DNA of 64,000 bases. Source: Amycolatopsis sp. QT-25 (GTDB lineage: Bacteria > Actinomycetota > Actinomycetes > Mycobacteriales > Pseudonocardiaceae). The DNA lies in the NCBI RefSeq assembly GCF_029369745.1, contig NZ_CP120210.1:5518001-5582000 (forward strand). The letters run 5' to 3'. Of this stretch, positions 7,746-15,061 are shown one piece after another (within the stretch, counting starts at the first letter, position 1; each line of letters starts with the position of its first letter). A model generated the notes under the pieces. That model had not been told where the DNA came from. It made no database searches and saw nothing but the letters and a program-made list of their open reading frames with translations. A program made the translations under genes and the position numbers.

Positions 7746-8462
7746 TCACGCCCCGAGGGGGATCATCGCGACGGCCGGGGTGGACGGCGTCCGCGAACCT
7801 CCGGCGGGCTCCGCGGTGATGCCGACCCGGTCGATCCCGGCGGGCAGCTCCGCGAGGACCGGGAAAGTCCGATGTGGACCGTCCGGCGCCAGCAGCCCCG
7901 CCGAATGCACGCCGCTCGCGCCGAGCAGCCAGACCTGATACGTCCTGCCCGGCGCCAACGGCGGCAGCTCACCCGCCAGTACGACGATCTTGCCGTGACT
8001 CCGCGAGGTCACGACCGTGGTCGCCCCGCGTTCGGTGCCCTTGGCGGTCGAGGCGTCGGGAGCGGTGAGCACCGCGTTCACCGAGGCGAGCCGCTGTTGC
8101 GCGGGATCGGTCCCCGGCTCGGTGTTCATGGTGACCAGGCCGAAGACCAGCGCTCCGGCGGCGGCCGCGGCGGCACTCCAGAGGGCGATCCGCGTCTTCA
8201 GTGGCCCGTCTCGACGCGCGACCGCGACCAGCGGAGGCCACTGGCGGGTCCCGGCGACCTGCGTGAGCGTCGCTTCCTTCAGCCTCGCCGGTGGCACGGT
8301 GGCGATCGCCGCCCCCAGCCGCGCCGCGGTCTCCCGCAGTTCCCGGACTTCCTGGCCGCATGAGGGGCAGCCCCGCAGGTGCCGCTTGAACGCGGCGGCC
8401 TCCTCCCCCGGGACGGCGTCCACGGCGTAGGCCCCGGTCAAGGTGTGCAGTTCCGCCGTCAT
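7746..8462 (-). CDS. rskA: RskA-type anti-sigma factor
   Basis: A 238-residue protein. The cytoplasmic N-terminus carries a zinc-finger-like anti-sigma domain with FKRHLRGCPSCGQEV (H-x3-C-x2-C). A membrane helix lies near residues 92-112 (IALWSAAAAAAGALVFGLVTM). The extracytoplasmic part is an RskA C-terminal domain, with IVVLAGELPPLAPGRTYQVWLL and a Pro/Gly-rich end. In this family the anti-sigma factor holds its cognate ECF sigma factor at the membrane until regulated proteolysis. It overlaps the upstream sigma-factor gene by 4 bases, the usual SigK-RskA order. Confidence 0.92.
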   Translation of the reverse strand: MTAELHTLTGAYAVDAVPGEEAAAFKRHLRGCPSCGQEVRELRETAARLGAAIATVPPARLKEATLTQVAGTRQWPPLVAVARRDGPLKTRIALWSAAAAAAGALVFGLVTMNTEPGTDPAQQRLASVNAVLTAPDASTAKGTERGATTVVTSRSHGKIVVLAGELPPLAPGRTYQVWLLGASGVHSAGLLAPDGPHRTFPVLAELPAGIDRVGITAEPAGGSRTPSTPAVAMIPLGA

Positions 8463-9058
8463 TGCCCGACCCCCAAGCAGTCACGCAGCCGGATCAGGCC
8501 GTCGCGGATGCGGGTCTTCACCGTGCCGGGCGCGGTCTTGAGCACTTGCGCGACTTCCGGGTAGGTGTACCCGTTGTAATAGGCCAGCACCACCGATTCC
8601 CGTTGCAGGCCGGTCAGCGCGGACAGGCACTGGCGCACCCGTTGCTGCTCCAGATTGCTGATCGTCGACTCGGCGACCTCGTCGAACGGGCGCCGGAAAT
8701 CGAGTCTGCCCGCACGGTCGTCCCGGTCGAGCGAGGCCTGATGCGAACGCACCCGGTCCACCGCCCGCCGGTGCGCGATGGTGAGTACCCAGGCCAGCGT
8801 GCTCCCCTTGCCCGGTTTGAACCGCGCCGCCGTCCGCCACACCTCCACCAGGACCTCTTGGGTGACCTCCTCGGCGAACGTGCCGTTGCGGACGACCCTG
8901 TTCACCACTCCCCACACCGGCCCCGCCACGACGTCGTACAGGTCGGCGAACGCCTGTTCGTCGCCGGCCGCGACCCGTTGCATCAAGCTCGTTTCGGCAG
9001 GCTCCGTTCCGGTGCCGCCGCTTCCGCGCGGACTCGTCCGCACTTCCTCGACCATCAA
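8459..9058 (-). CDS. sigK: ECF RNA polymerase sigma factor, SigK-like
   Basis: A 199-residue ECF sigma factor. The sigma-2 region (about 25-100) contains FADLYDVVAGPVWGVVNRVV and FAEEVTQEVLVEVWRTAARF. The sigma-4 region (about 135-195) contains LTGLQRESVVLAYYNGYTYPEVAQVL and APGTVKTRIRDGLIRLRDCL, a helix-turn-helix for the -35 element. It is followed with a 4-base overlap by an RskA-type anti-sigma factor, so assignment to the SigK group is supported by both sequence and context. The start has an ATG-ATG pair; the first is used. Confidence 0.9.
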   Translation of the reverse strand: MMVEEVRTSPRGSGGTGTEPAETSLMQRVAAGDEQAFADLYDVVAGPVWGVVNRVVRNGTFAEEVTQEVLVEVWRTAARFKPGKGSTLAWVLTIAHRRAVDRVRSHQASLDRDDRAGRLDFRRPFDEVAESTISNLEQQRVRQCLSALTGLQRESVVLAYYNGYTYPEVAQVLKTAPGTVKTRIRDGLIRLRDCLGVGQ

Positions 9059-9170
9059 GCTGCCTCCACCTCGCCCGACGCCCGGCTACGCGGTTCCGCG
9101 GCGTCAGGGAGGGATTCGGCGCCGAAGGCGGCGCGGACTGGTCAGGTGGGTGAAAACCCTCGAACGGCGC

Positions 9171-9626
9171 TCAACCCTGTTCTTCGAGCACTTTGTCCAT
9201 TGTGGACCGCAGATGCCGCAGAAAGGCCTCGAACCGCTCGATCTCCTCGGCCGGATACTGCGCGACCAGCGCCGCGAGCCCGGCACTGAACGGACCGAAG
9301 AACTCCCGCGCCGGCCCCTGGATGTCGGGGCCGCTGCGCAGGGTCACCACCCGCCGGTCGGTGTTCTCCCGCGTGCGCACCACGTAGCCGAGGTTCTCCA
9401 GGCGGTTCAGCAGGTTCGTGGTCGCGCCGGAGGTCAGCGAGATGCGTTCACCGAGCCGGGCCGGGGACAGCGGTGAGCCGGTGTCCTCGGCGTAGAGGAT
9501 CTCCACCAGCGCGGCGGCGTCGGTGGCGTGCAGGCCGAGCCAGCGCGCGAACCGCCGGGTGAACTCGGTGTAATGCGCCCCGAAGTTCCGGAGGCCGTCC
9601 AGCAGCGACGTGACGCGATCCTCCAT
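9171..9626 (-). CDS. MarR-family transcriptional regulator
   Basis: A 151-residue winged-helix regulator. The ATG at 9626 is chosen because GAGGGAGGG lies 3 bases upstream; the frame extends further but would run into the divergent promoter. The recognition region is LGERISLTSGATTNLLNRLENLGYVVRTRENTDRRVVTL, characteristic of MarR. C-terminal helices for dimerisation follow (FGPFSAGLAALVAQYPAEEIERFEAFLRHL). It is divergent from a cytochrome P450 gene with 88 bases between starts, and the spacer holds a strong promoter overlapped by an inverted repeat, so repression of the P450 gene is likely. Confidence 0.88.
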   Translation of the reverse strand: MEDRVTSLLDGLRNFGAHYTEFTRRFARWLGLHATDAAALVEILYAEDTGSPLSPARLGERISLTSGATTNLLNRLENLGYVVRTRENTDRRVVTLRSGPDIQGPAREFFGPFSAGLAALVAQYPAEEIERFEAFLRHLRSTMDKVLEEQG

Positions 9627-9650
9627 CGGCCCTCCCTCGAATCCGGTGCT

Positions 9651-9690
9651 TTGACAACCTACCGGTCGCGAATATATCTTCATCGTGAAG
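9651..9690 (+). promoter_or_regulatory. Promoter with overlapping operator upstream of the P450 gene
   Basis: On the + strand TTGACA (9651-9656) is followed after 16 bases by TATATC (9673-9678), a close match to the housekeeping sigma consensus. The inverted repeat CTTCA-TCG-TGAAG (9678-9690) begins at the end of the -10 element and covers the expected transcription start. That is a repressor position, most likely for the divergent MarR protein. Confidence 0.6.
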
Positions 9691-9714
9691 CCACTTTTCT
9701 ATGAAGGAGTTCCT

Positions 9715-10821
9715 GTGCTCCCCGATCCGTTCGCCGCGAAGACCCGCGGCATCACCGAGCCCGATCCCGTCCGCCCCGCGCTGCGAGCCGCCGGCCCACT
9801 CGTCGAAGTGGCCGCGCCCGAGGGCGGAAGCGCCTGGATCGTGACCGAGGAGAAGCTGGCCCGCGCGGTCCTGTCGGACCCGCGCATCGCGAAAGACCCC
9901 GCGCTGGCTCCCGAGAAATGGACCGCGCTCGAACAGACCGCCGCCGAACAGCCGTCCCTCACCACGCTGGACGGCCCGGACCACACGCGCCTGCGGCGAG
10001 CGCACGCTCCGCTCCTGAGCGCCAAACGGATCCAGGCCCAGTCAGACCGGATCCACCGGACCGCGCAAGCGCTGCTGACGGAACTCGGCGACGGAACCGT
10101 CGACCTCATGGACGGGTTCTCCACCCGTTTCCCGCTCGCCGTGCTGCTCGATCTGCTCGGCATCCCGCTCCGGCTGCTCGACGCCGCCGTCGACGCCTGC
10201 CGCCGCATGACCGACCCGGCACCGGGTGCCCAGGGCAGGGCCATCGCCGCGATCGCGGACCTCGCCGCCGCGGGGCTGACCCCGAACCGGAACGGGCTCG
10301 CGAAGGAACTACGCGACAATCTCCCGCCCGAGACGTCCGAAGACGATCTGCGGTATCACCTGTTCGCGTTGATCTTCGCCGGGCAGCTGACCACCGACGC
10401 CTCGATCGGTTTCCTGATCTCACGGCTGCTGAACGGGGACCCCGCCCCCGAGAGCCACCTGGTCCGCGAAACGCTCCGGGAGCATCCGCCCGCCCCGTTC
10501 ACCCTTTGGCGGTTCACGACCACGGAGATCGAACTCGCCGGGATCCGGCTCCCCGCCAAGGCCCCGGTGCTCGTCGACATCCAGGGCGTCAACACCGACC
10601 CGGCCAGGGAACCCGGTCCGGAGCTGACCTTCGGCGCGGGCCCGCATTTCTGTGTCGGCGCCCAGCTCGCGCAGCTCGAACTGCGGGCGGTCGCGGCGGT
10701 CCTGCGCACGGACCTCCCCCGGGCCCGGCTCGCCGTGCCCTACCCGGAACTCCGGCAGACGTTCCTCGGCGGCATCCAGGGCACGCGGCTCACGCAGCTG
10801 CCGGTGCTGCTGCACGGCTGA
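9715..10821 (+). CDS. Cytochrome P450
   Basis: About 368 residues from the GTG at 9715, which has AAGGAG 5 bases upstream; a GTG at 9685 coincides with the predicted transcription start and could be a leaderless start. Features: the distal-helix region FALIFAGQLTTDASIGFLIS, with the acid-Thr pair replaced by a QLTTD arrangement; the ExxR motif in VRETLREHPPAPF; and the haem-binding loop FGAGPHFCVGAQLAQLE with the axial Cys. It is somewhat shorter than the usual 400 residues. Such soluble bacterial P450s hydroxylate or couple natural-product intermediates using ferredoxin electrons; no redox partner is encoded nearby. The divergent MarR gene probably regulates it. Confidence 0.9.
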   Translation: MLPDPFAAKTRGITEPDPVRPALRAAGPLVEVAAPEGGSAWIVTEEKLARAVLSDPRIAKDPALAPEKWTALEQTAAEQPSLTTLDGPDHTRLRRAHAPLLSAKRIQAQSDRIHRTAQALLTELGDGTVDLMDGFSTRFPLAVLLDLLGIPLRLLDAAVDACRRMTDPAPGAQGRAIAAIADLAAAGLTPNRNGLAKELRDNLPPETSEDDLRYHLFALIFAGQLTTDASIGFLISRLLNGDPAPESHLVRETLREHPPAPFTLWRFTTTEIELAGIRLPAKAPVLVDIQGVNTDPAREPGPELTFGAGPHFCVGAQLAQLELRAVAAVLRTDLPRARLAVPYPELRQTFLGGIQGTRLTQLPVLLHG

Positions 10822-10871
10822 AAACGGGCCGGTCTCTCGTCGCCGGTGACGTCATGGACGGGTGATCACGC

Positions 10872-11756
10872 TCATTGGAGCAGTGAGGCCACAGCGGCGG
10901 CGAAGGCTTCGGGTGCCTCCTGCGGGACGTTGTGGCCGACACCAGGCAGAACGCGGTGGTCGTACGGCCCGGTGAAGTACTCGCGGTCACTCGCCGCGCC
11001 GGGCCCGCCGACGCCGTCGTCCCCGCTCTCCAGTACGACCGTCGGCACCGTGATCACCGGCTCCCGCGCGATCAGGTCTTCGAGCGCCTGGTACCGCGGA
11101 TCCCCTTCCGCCAGCACGAATCGGTGCCGGTAGGAGTGGATGACGACCTCGACGAAGTCCGGGTTGTGCAGGCTCGGGGCGCTGGCCGGGAACGCCGCGT
11201 CGGCGCCGGTCCAGGTCGGCGACCAGGTGCGCCACAACAGGGCGCACAACTCGTCACGGTTCTCCGCCAGCCCGCGGCGGCCTCGTTCGGAATGGAAATA
11301 GTACTGGTACCAGTAGGTGCGTTCCCATTCCGGCGGCGCCGGTTCCCCGGCAGAGGCCAGGTGCTGGACGTTGTAGCCGTCCACCGAGACCAGTCCGCAC
11401 ACGCGTTCGGGCCGGAGCGCCGCGGTGATGCACGCGGCGCGGCCGCCCCAGTCGTATCCGGCGACGACCGCGCCCTCCAGCCCCAGCGCGTCCATGAACT
11501 CGATCAGGTCCTGTGCGAGCGCGGCCTGCTGCCCGGAACGGGGGGTGGCGTCGTCGAGGAACCGCGTCCCGCCGAACCCGCGCAGATACGGGACGTACAC
11601 CGAGGCGCCGTCGTCCGCGAGGATCCGGGCGACCTCGTCGTAGGCCCGGACGTCGTACGGGAACCCGTGGAGCAGGACCACCGGCGCCCCGGCGGCCGGA
11701 CCGGCGTGTTCGTACTCGATCTCCAGAACCGGTGTGGTGACGCGCTTCGTGCCCAT
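10872..11756 (-). CDS. Alpha/beta-hydrolase (epoxide hydrolase/haloalkane dehalogenase-like)
   Basis: A 294-residue alpha/beta-hydrolase fold protein. The oxyanion strand reads VVLLHGFPYDVRAYDE, the nucleophile elbow is VVAGYDWGGRAAC with Asp as nucleophile (as in epoxide hydrolases and dehalogenases rather than Ser esterases), and the catalytic His lies in VLPGVGHNVPQEAP. A cap domain rich in Trp/Tyr (WERTYWYQYYF) covers the middle. The ATG at 11756 shares a base with the stop of the upstream gene (TGATG), so the two are co-translated. The substrate is unknown. Confidence 0.88.
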   Translation of the reverse strand: MGTKRVTTPVLEIEYEHAGPAAGAPVVLLHGFPYDVRAYDEVARILADDGASVYVPYLRGFGGTRFLDDATPRSGQQAALAQDLIEFMDALGLEGAVVAGYDWGGRAACITAALRPERVCGLVSVDGYNVQHLASAGEPAPPEWERTYWYQYYFHSERGRRGLAENRDELCALLWRTWSPTWTGADAAFPASAPSLHNPDFVEVVIHSYRHRFVLAEGDPRYQALEDLIAREPVITVPTVVLESGDDGVGGPGAASDREYFTGPYDHRVLPGVGHNVPQEAPEAFAAAVASLLQ

Positions 11757-12256
11757 CAGCCCGACCATCCGCTCAGTCGCGTCAGAAGCCGTTCCAGCAC
11801 TTCGGGATCGGCACCGACGGGTTCACCGGAGACGGGCTCGTCCACCAGGGTCCGGCGGTCGCCCCGCCGCGGCAGCCGGACCTGTCCGGCGGACAGGCCA
11901 CCGGGCAGCGGCAGCTCGCACCACGTCGTCACCCCGCCGGTCTCGCACCGCGCCACCCCGGTCCGCTCACCGGGCGCGGGCGTCGGCGCGGGAAGTCCGT
12001 CCAGACCGTGGTCGACCTCGATGACCAGCACGTCCGAGCGCAACCGCAGTCTGAGCGTCAGGAACGGCGGCTCCTTCGGGTCGGCCACGTCGACGAGCGC
12101 CCCCACCAATCTGGCGGCGGCGGCCTTCGCCTGATCGAGCAACGGCCGCAAGGACCAGTCCGACAAGATGAGACGGACGAAAAGCTCGGAGCACAACACG
12201 GCATTCGGTTGTGCCACCAGCCGGAGGTCGTCCATCTGGGAAGTGCGCGCGCTCAC
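11756..12256 (-). CDS. Conserved hypothetical protein, degenerate RsbW-like (HATPase_c_2-like) fold
   Basis: 166 residues from the GTG at 12256 (GGAAGG 7 bases upstream). The layout resembles actinobacterial RsbW-like ATP-binding proteins: an opening LVAQPNAVLCSELFVRLILSDWSL, a helix DQAKAAAARLVGALVDVAD where the N-box should be, then LRLRLRSDVLVIEVDHGL and a final strand GGVTTWCELPLPGG. The Glu/Asn of the N-box and the DxGxG box are not recognisable, so ATP binding is doubtful. It is coupled by TGATG to the downstream hydrolase. The fold call is tentative; without a profile search it should be treated as hypothetical. Confidence 0.65.
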   Translation of the reverse strand: MSARTSQMDDLRLVAQPNAVLCSELFVRLILSDWSLRPLLDQAKAAAARLVGALVDVADPKEPPFLTLRLRLRSDVLVIEVDHGLDGLPAPTPAPGERTGVARCETGGVTTWCELPLPGGLSAGQVRLPRRGDRRTLVDEPVSGEPVGADPEVLERLLTRLSGWSG

Positions 12257-12395
12257 ACCAAGGCCTTCCGCGTCGACGTGCGAGCGTGCATCATGCCACT
12301 CCATCCGGTGAAGCCCGCACCCGCCTCGTCCCAGCCTTTGGTCCAGTGAACCGCGCGGGCTTTGGCTCTGTCCACGGGACCAAACCGCGCGCACA

Positions 12396-13016
12396 GTGAG
12401 CGGCGTGAGCATCGCCTTCCTGATCACCACCCTGGTCGTGGTCGCCACGCCCGGCACCGGCGTGGTCTACACGCTGTCCGCCGGACTGGCCCGCGGCAGA
12501 CGCGCGAGCGTCGTCGCCGCGACCGCCTGCACCCTCGGCATCGTCCCGCACATGGTCGCCGCGATCACCGGTCTCGCGGCGCTGCTGCACGCGAGCGCGG
12601 TGGCGTTCGAGATCCTCAAGTACCTCGGCGTGGCCTACCTGCTCTACATGGCGTGGGCGACACTGCGAGACCGGGAAGCGATCGTCGTGGAGGGCGATCC
12701 CGAACCCGCGTCGACCCTGCGGACGATCACCTCCGGCGTGTTGATCAACGTCCTGAATCCGAAACTGACCCTGTTCTTCTTCGCCTTCCTGCCCCAATTC
12801 GTCCCGGCGGGCGAACCCGGCTCGATCCCCCGGATGCTGCTGCTGAGCGGGGTGTTCATGCTGGCGACGTTCGTGGTGTTCAGCGTGTACGGCGTCCTCG
12901 CCGCCGGCGTGCGGCACCACGTCCTCTCCCGGCCGCGCGTCCTCGCCTGGCTTCGGCGGATCTTCGCCGGTTCCTTCGCCGCGCTCGGTGCCAAGCTCGC
13001 GTTCACCACCCAGTAG
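12396..13016 (+). CDS. LysE-family translocator (amino-acid/metabolite exporter)
   Basis: A 206-residue membrane protein with about six hydrophobic segments, starting MSGVSIAFLITTLVVVATPGTGVVYTL; the TPG pair in the first helix is a LysE/RhtB hallmark. Further features are LKYLGVAYLLYMAWATLR and the mid-loop GVLINVLNPKLTLFFFAFLPQFV, also family signatures. LysE/RhtB proteins export amino acids or related metabolites. A GTG at 12405 is an alternative start 3 codons later. It lies 12 bases ahead of the B3/B4 gene, so the two are probably one operon. Confidence 0.9.
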   Translation: MSGVSIAFLITTLVVVATPGTGVVYTLSAGLARGRRASVVAATACTLGIVPHMVAAITGLAALLHASAVAFEILKYLGVAYLLYMAWATLRDREAIVVEGDPEPASTLRTITSGVLINVLNPKLTLFFFAFLPQFVPAGEPGSIPRMLLLSGVFMLATFVVFSVYGVLAAGVRHHVLSRPRVLAWLRRIFAGSFAALGAKLAFTTQ

Positions 13017-13028
13017 AGGAGGTTTCGC

Positions 13029-13676
13029 ATGCGACTCCAGCACCACCCCGAGATCCACGCCGCTCACCCCGGCCTCGCCGTCGGCACGCTCCAGGCCGGC
13101 GGTATCACCCCTGAAATGCCGGTCGACCTGGAGAAGTTCGTCGAACGGGCGACACAACGGCTGGCTGACGGCCCGGAATCGGAGTTCCCCGAAATCCAAG
13201 CCTGGCGCCGGGCGTTCGCCAGGATGGGCCTGAAGCCGACGCAATACCGCTGCGCGTCGGAGGCCCTGCTGCGCCGGCTGCGGAAGGAAGGCTCCCTGCC
13301 CCGGATCCACCCGGTGATCGACCTCTGCAACGCGGTCTCGGTCGCCTACGCCATTCCCGTCGCCGTGCTCGACATCGCGAAGATCAGCGGCTCGCTGGAG
13401 GTCCGCCCCGCGCGAGGCGACGAGAAATACGTGACCTTCGCCGGGACGATCGAACAACCGAACCCCGGTGAGGTGATCTTCGCGGACGAAGACGGTCAAG
13501 CCCACGCGCGGCGGTGGACGAACCGGCAGAGCGGGCACTCGGCGGTCTCCGCCACGACGTCCGACGTGCTGATCGTTTCCGAAGGGCTGCACGCGACCGC
13601 GGCCGAGGAGGTCCGGCTGCTGATCGAGGCCATCGCGGGCGAACTGGCGACGGCGGGCATCGTCACGACGCCTTGA
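13029..13676 (+). CDS. B3/B4 tRNA-binding-domain protein
   Basis: 215 residues from an ATG preceded by GAGGAGG. The central and C-terminal parts match the B3/B4 domain found in phenylalanyl-tRNA synthetase beta: WRRAFARMGLKPTQYRCASEALLRRL, LPRIHPVIDLCNAVSVAYAIPVAVLD and the terminal TTSDVLIVSEGLHATAAEE. Stand-alone proteins of this type are thought to act on mischarged tRNA or as amidohydrolase-like factors, but their role is unsettled. It probably shares an operon with the LysE exporter and overlaps the convergent ku gene by 14 bases. Confidence 0.82.
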   Translation: MRLQHHPEIHAAHPGLAVGTLQAGGITPEMPVDLEKFVERATQRLADGPESEFPEIQAWRRAFARMGLKPTQYRCASEALLRRLRKEGSLPRIHPVIDLCNAVSVAYAIPVAVLDIAKISGSLEVRPARGDEKYVTFAGTIEQPNPGEVIFADEDGQAHARRWTNRQSGHSAVSATTSDVLIVSEGLHATAAEEVRLLIEAIAGELATAGIVTTP

Positions 13677-14607
13677 GCGCCTTCTCCAGAGCGGCACGCG
13701 TCATCTTCGACCGCCCCTTGATGTCGCGCTCCCGAGCCAGTTTCTCCAGGTCCGCCTTCGACAAAGAGGACAGATCCCTCTTGGGCGCGGCTTTCTTCGC
13801 TGGAGGCTTCTTCGCCCCGGACTTCTTCTTGGCCTTCCCGCTCTTCACGCTCTTCGAAAGGGCCTCGAACAGGTCGACGACCTTCGTCGGCTCACCGGGT
13901 TCGGTGGCGGGCGTGATGGTGTCGCCCTTCTTCTTGGCCTTGATCAGCTTTCGCACGCGGTCGGTGTAGGTGTCGCGGTATTCTTCGGGCCGCCAGTCGT
14001 CGCTCATCGCGTCGATCAGGTTGGCGGCCATGTCGAGTTCCTTGCCGCGCGCCTTCGCCTTGCCGGGGAGATCCGGCAGCTGCTCGGCGGGATCCCGCAG
14101 GTCGGCGGCGAAATGCAAGGTATTGAGCACCATGACGCCGTCACCGGACCGGACCAGCGCCAGGTATTCCCGGCCGCGCATGACGAACTTCGCGATCCCG
14201 GCCTTGTCCGACGAGCGCATCGCCTCCAGCAGCAACGCGTACGGGCGCTCGAACTCGTCCTTCGCGGGTGCGAGCCAATACGTCTTGTCGAAGAACATCG
14301 GGTCGATGGCGTCCAGTTCGACGAAGCTCTCGATGTCGAGCGACTTCGACCGCCCGGGGGCGATCTCGTCGAGTTCCTCGGGTTCGACGACCACGTACTC
14401 GCCACCGTCGAGCTCGTAACCCTTGACGATGTCCTCGTAGCCGACTTCCTCGCCGGTGCGCTCGTTCACCCGCCGGTACCGGATGCGGTCCTCGGTGCCG
14501 CGCTGGAACTGGCGGAAGTGCACCGTGTGGTCCTCGACCGCGCTGTACAACCGGACCGGCACCGTCACCAGACCGAGTGAAAGCGAACCACTCCAGACCG
14601 GACGCAT
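13663..14607 (-). CDS. ku: Non-homologous end-joining protein Ku
   Basis: 314 residues starting MRPVWSGSLSLGLVTVPVRLYSA, the standard bacterial Ku opening. I chose the ATG at 14607 with GGAGAGGAG upstream. The Ku core (about 1-235) includes the ring-forming region WLAPAKDEFERPYALLLEAM and ends near YTDRVRKLIKAKKKGD. The C-terminal tail is Lys/Ala/Pro-rich and then forms a SAP-like helix pair (LSSLSKADLEKLARERDIKGRSKMTRAALEKAL). Ku binds DNA ends and recruits LigD; no ligD is in this window. The basic tail is typical of actinobacterial Ku and aids DNA binding. Confidence 0.95.
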   Translation of the reverse strand: MRPVWSGSLSLGLVTVPVRLYSAVEDHTVHFRQFQRGTEDRIRYRRVNERTGEEVGYEDIVKGYELDGGEYVVVEPEELDEIAPGRSKSLDIESFVELDAIDPMFFDKTYWLAPAKDEFERPYALLLEAMRSSDKAGIAKFVMRGREYLALVRSGDGVMVLNTLHFAADLRDPAEQLPDLPGKAKARGKELDMAANLIDAMSDDWRPEEYRDTYTDRVRKLIKAKKKGDTITPATEPGEPTKVVDLFEALSKSVKSGKAKKKSGAKKPPAKKAAPKRDLSSLSKADLEKLARERDIKGRSKMTRAALEKALKAS

Positions 14608-15061
14608 GGCCGCACTCCTCTCCTCCGGCCACTGGTACCCGCGACGGCGGTGGATCACACCTGGTCAGCGCCTGAAGGAAAGGAGAGCCGGGAGGAAGGG
14701 CTACCAGGGCGGTTGGCCACCCCCAGTTCGAAGGCCAACCGCCGCGGAGCCCCTACACGGTTCGGCGCGCTGCCCCGTCGCGCCGACCCGCCAGCTGATG
14801 TCTTCAGCTTTCCAAGGCCCTGCATCGGAATTACATCGGTGCTCCACCACCGGGCATCCGCGCAGTTCAGGGGCCGCCGGGCGTAGAATCGAACCGGTTC
14901 CAGGGCAGCCGAGCACACGCCCGTTAGGCCGAATGCCGTACGGCGTGCCCCGCGCTGACCTGGCTGGAGGCCGAAGCGGTGGGCTAGGGTGCCGATCAGC
15001 CGGCGAACGGACTGGAGGTAGTGCGTGAGCACGCTCACGGTCTCGGACGACATAGTCGCAT
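14608..15061. other. 454-base spacer between ku and the SARP regulator, no convincing gene
   Basis: Open frames here lack family resemblance and ribosome sites. The spacer holds a hairpin with 11-bp perfect arms (GGCGGTTGGCC at 14708-14718 and its complement at 14733-14743). It also holds a TAGAAT hexamer near 14883 that could be a -10 element toward the regulator, and the inverted repeat CGTGAGC-AC-GCTCACG (15024-15039) just ahead of the regulator start. The last is well placed for autoregulation. Confidence 0.5.
15024..15039 (+). promoter_or_regulatory. Inverted repeat upstream of the SARP regulator
   Basis: CGTGAGC and GCTCACG are separated by two bases and end 22 bases before the ATG of the SARP/AfsR-like gene. 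The position suggests an operator or a leader element; it is not part of a recognised gene. Confidence 0.4.

Noticed and set aside
14655..15053. A possible 132-residue gene on the minus strand in the ku-SARP spacer
   Set aside because: No ribosome site, no resemblance to known families, and it contains two inverted repeats; treated as non-coding.
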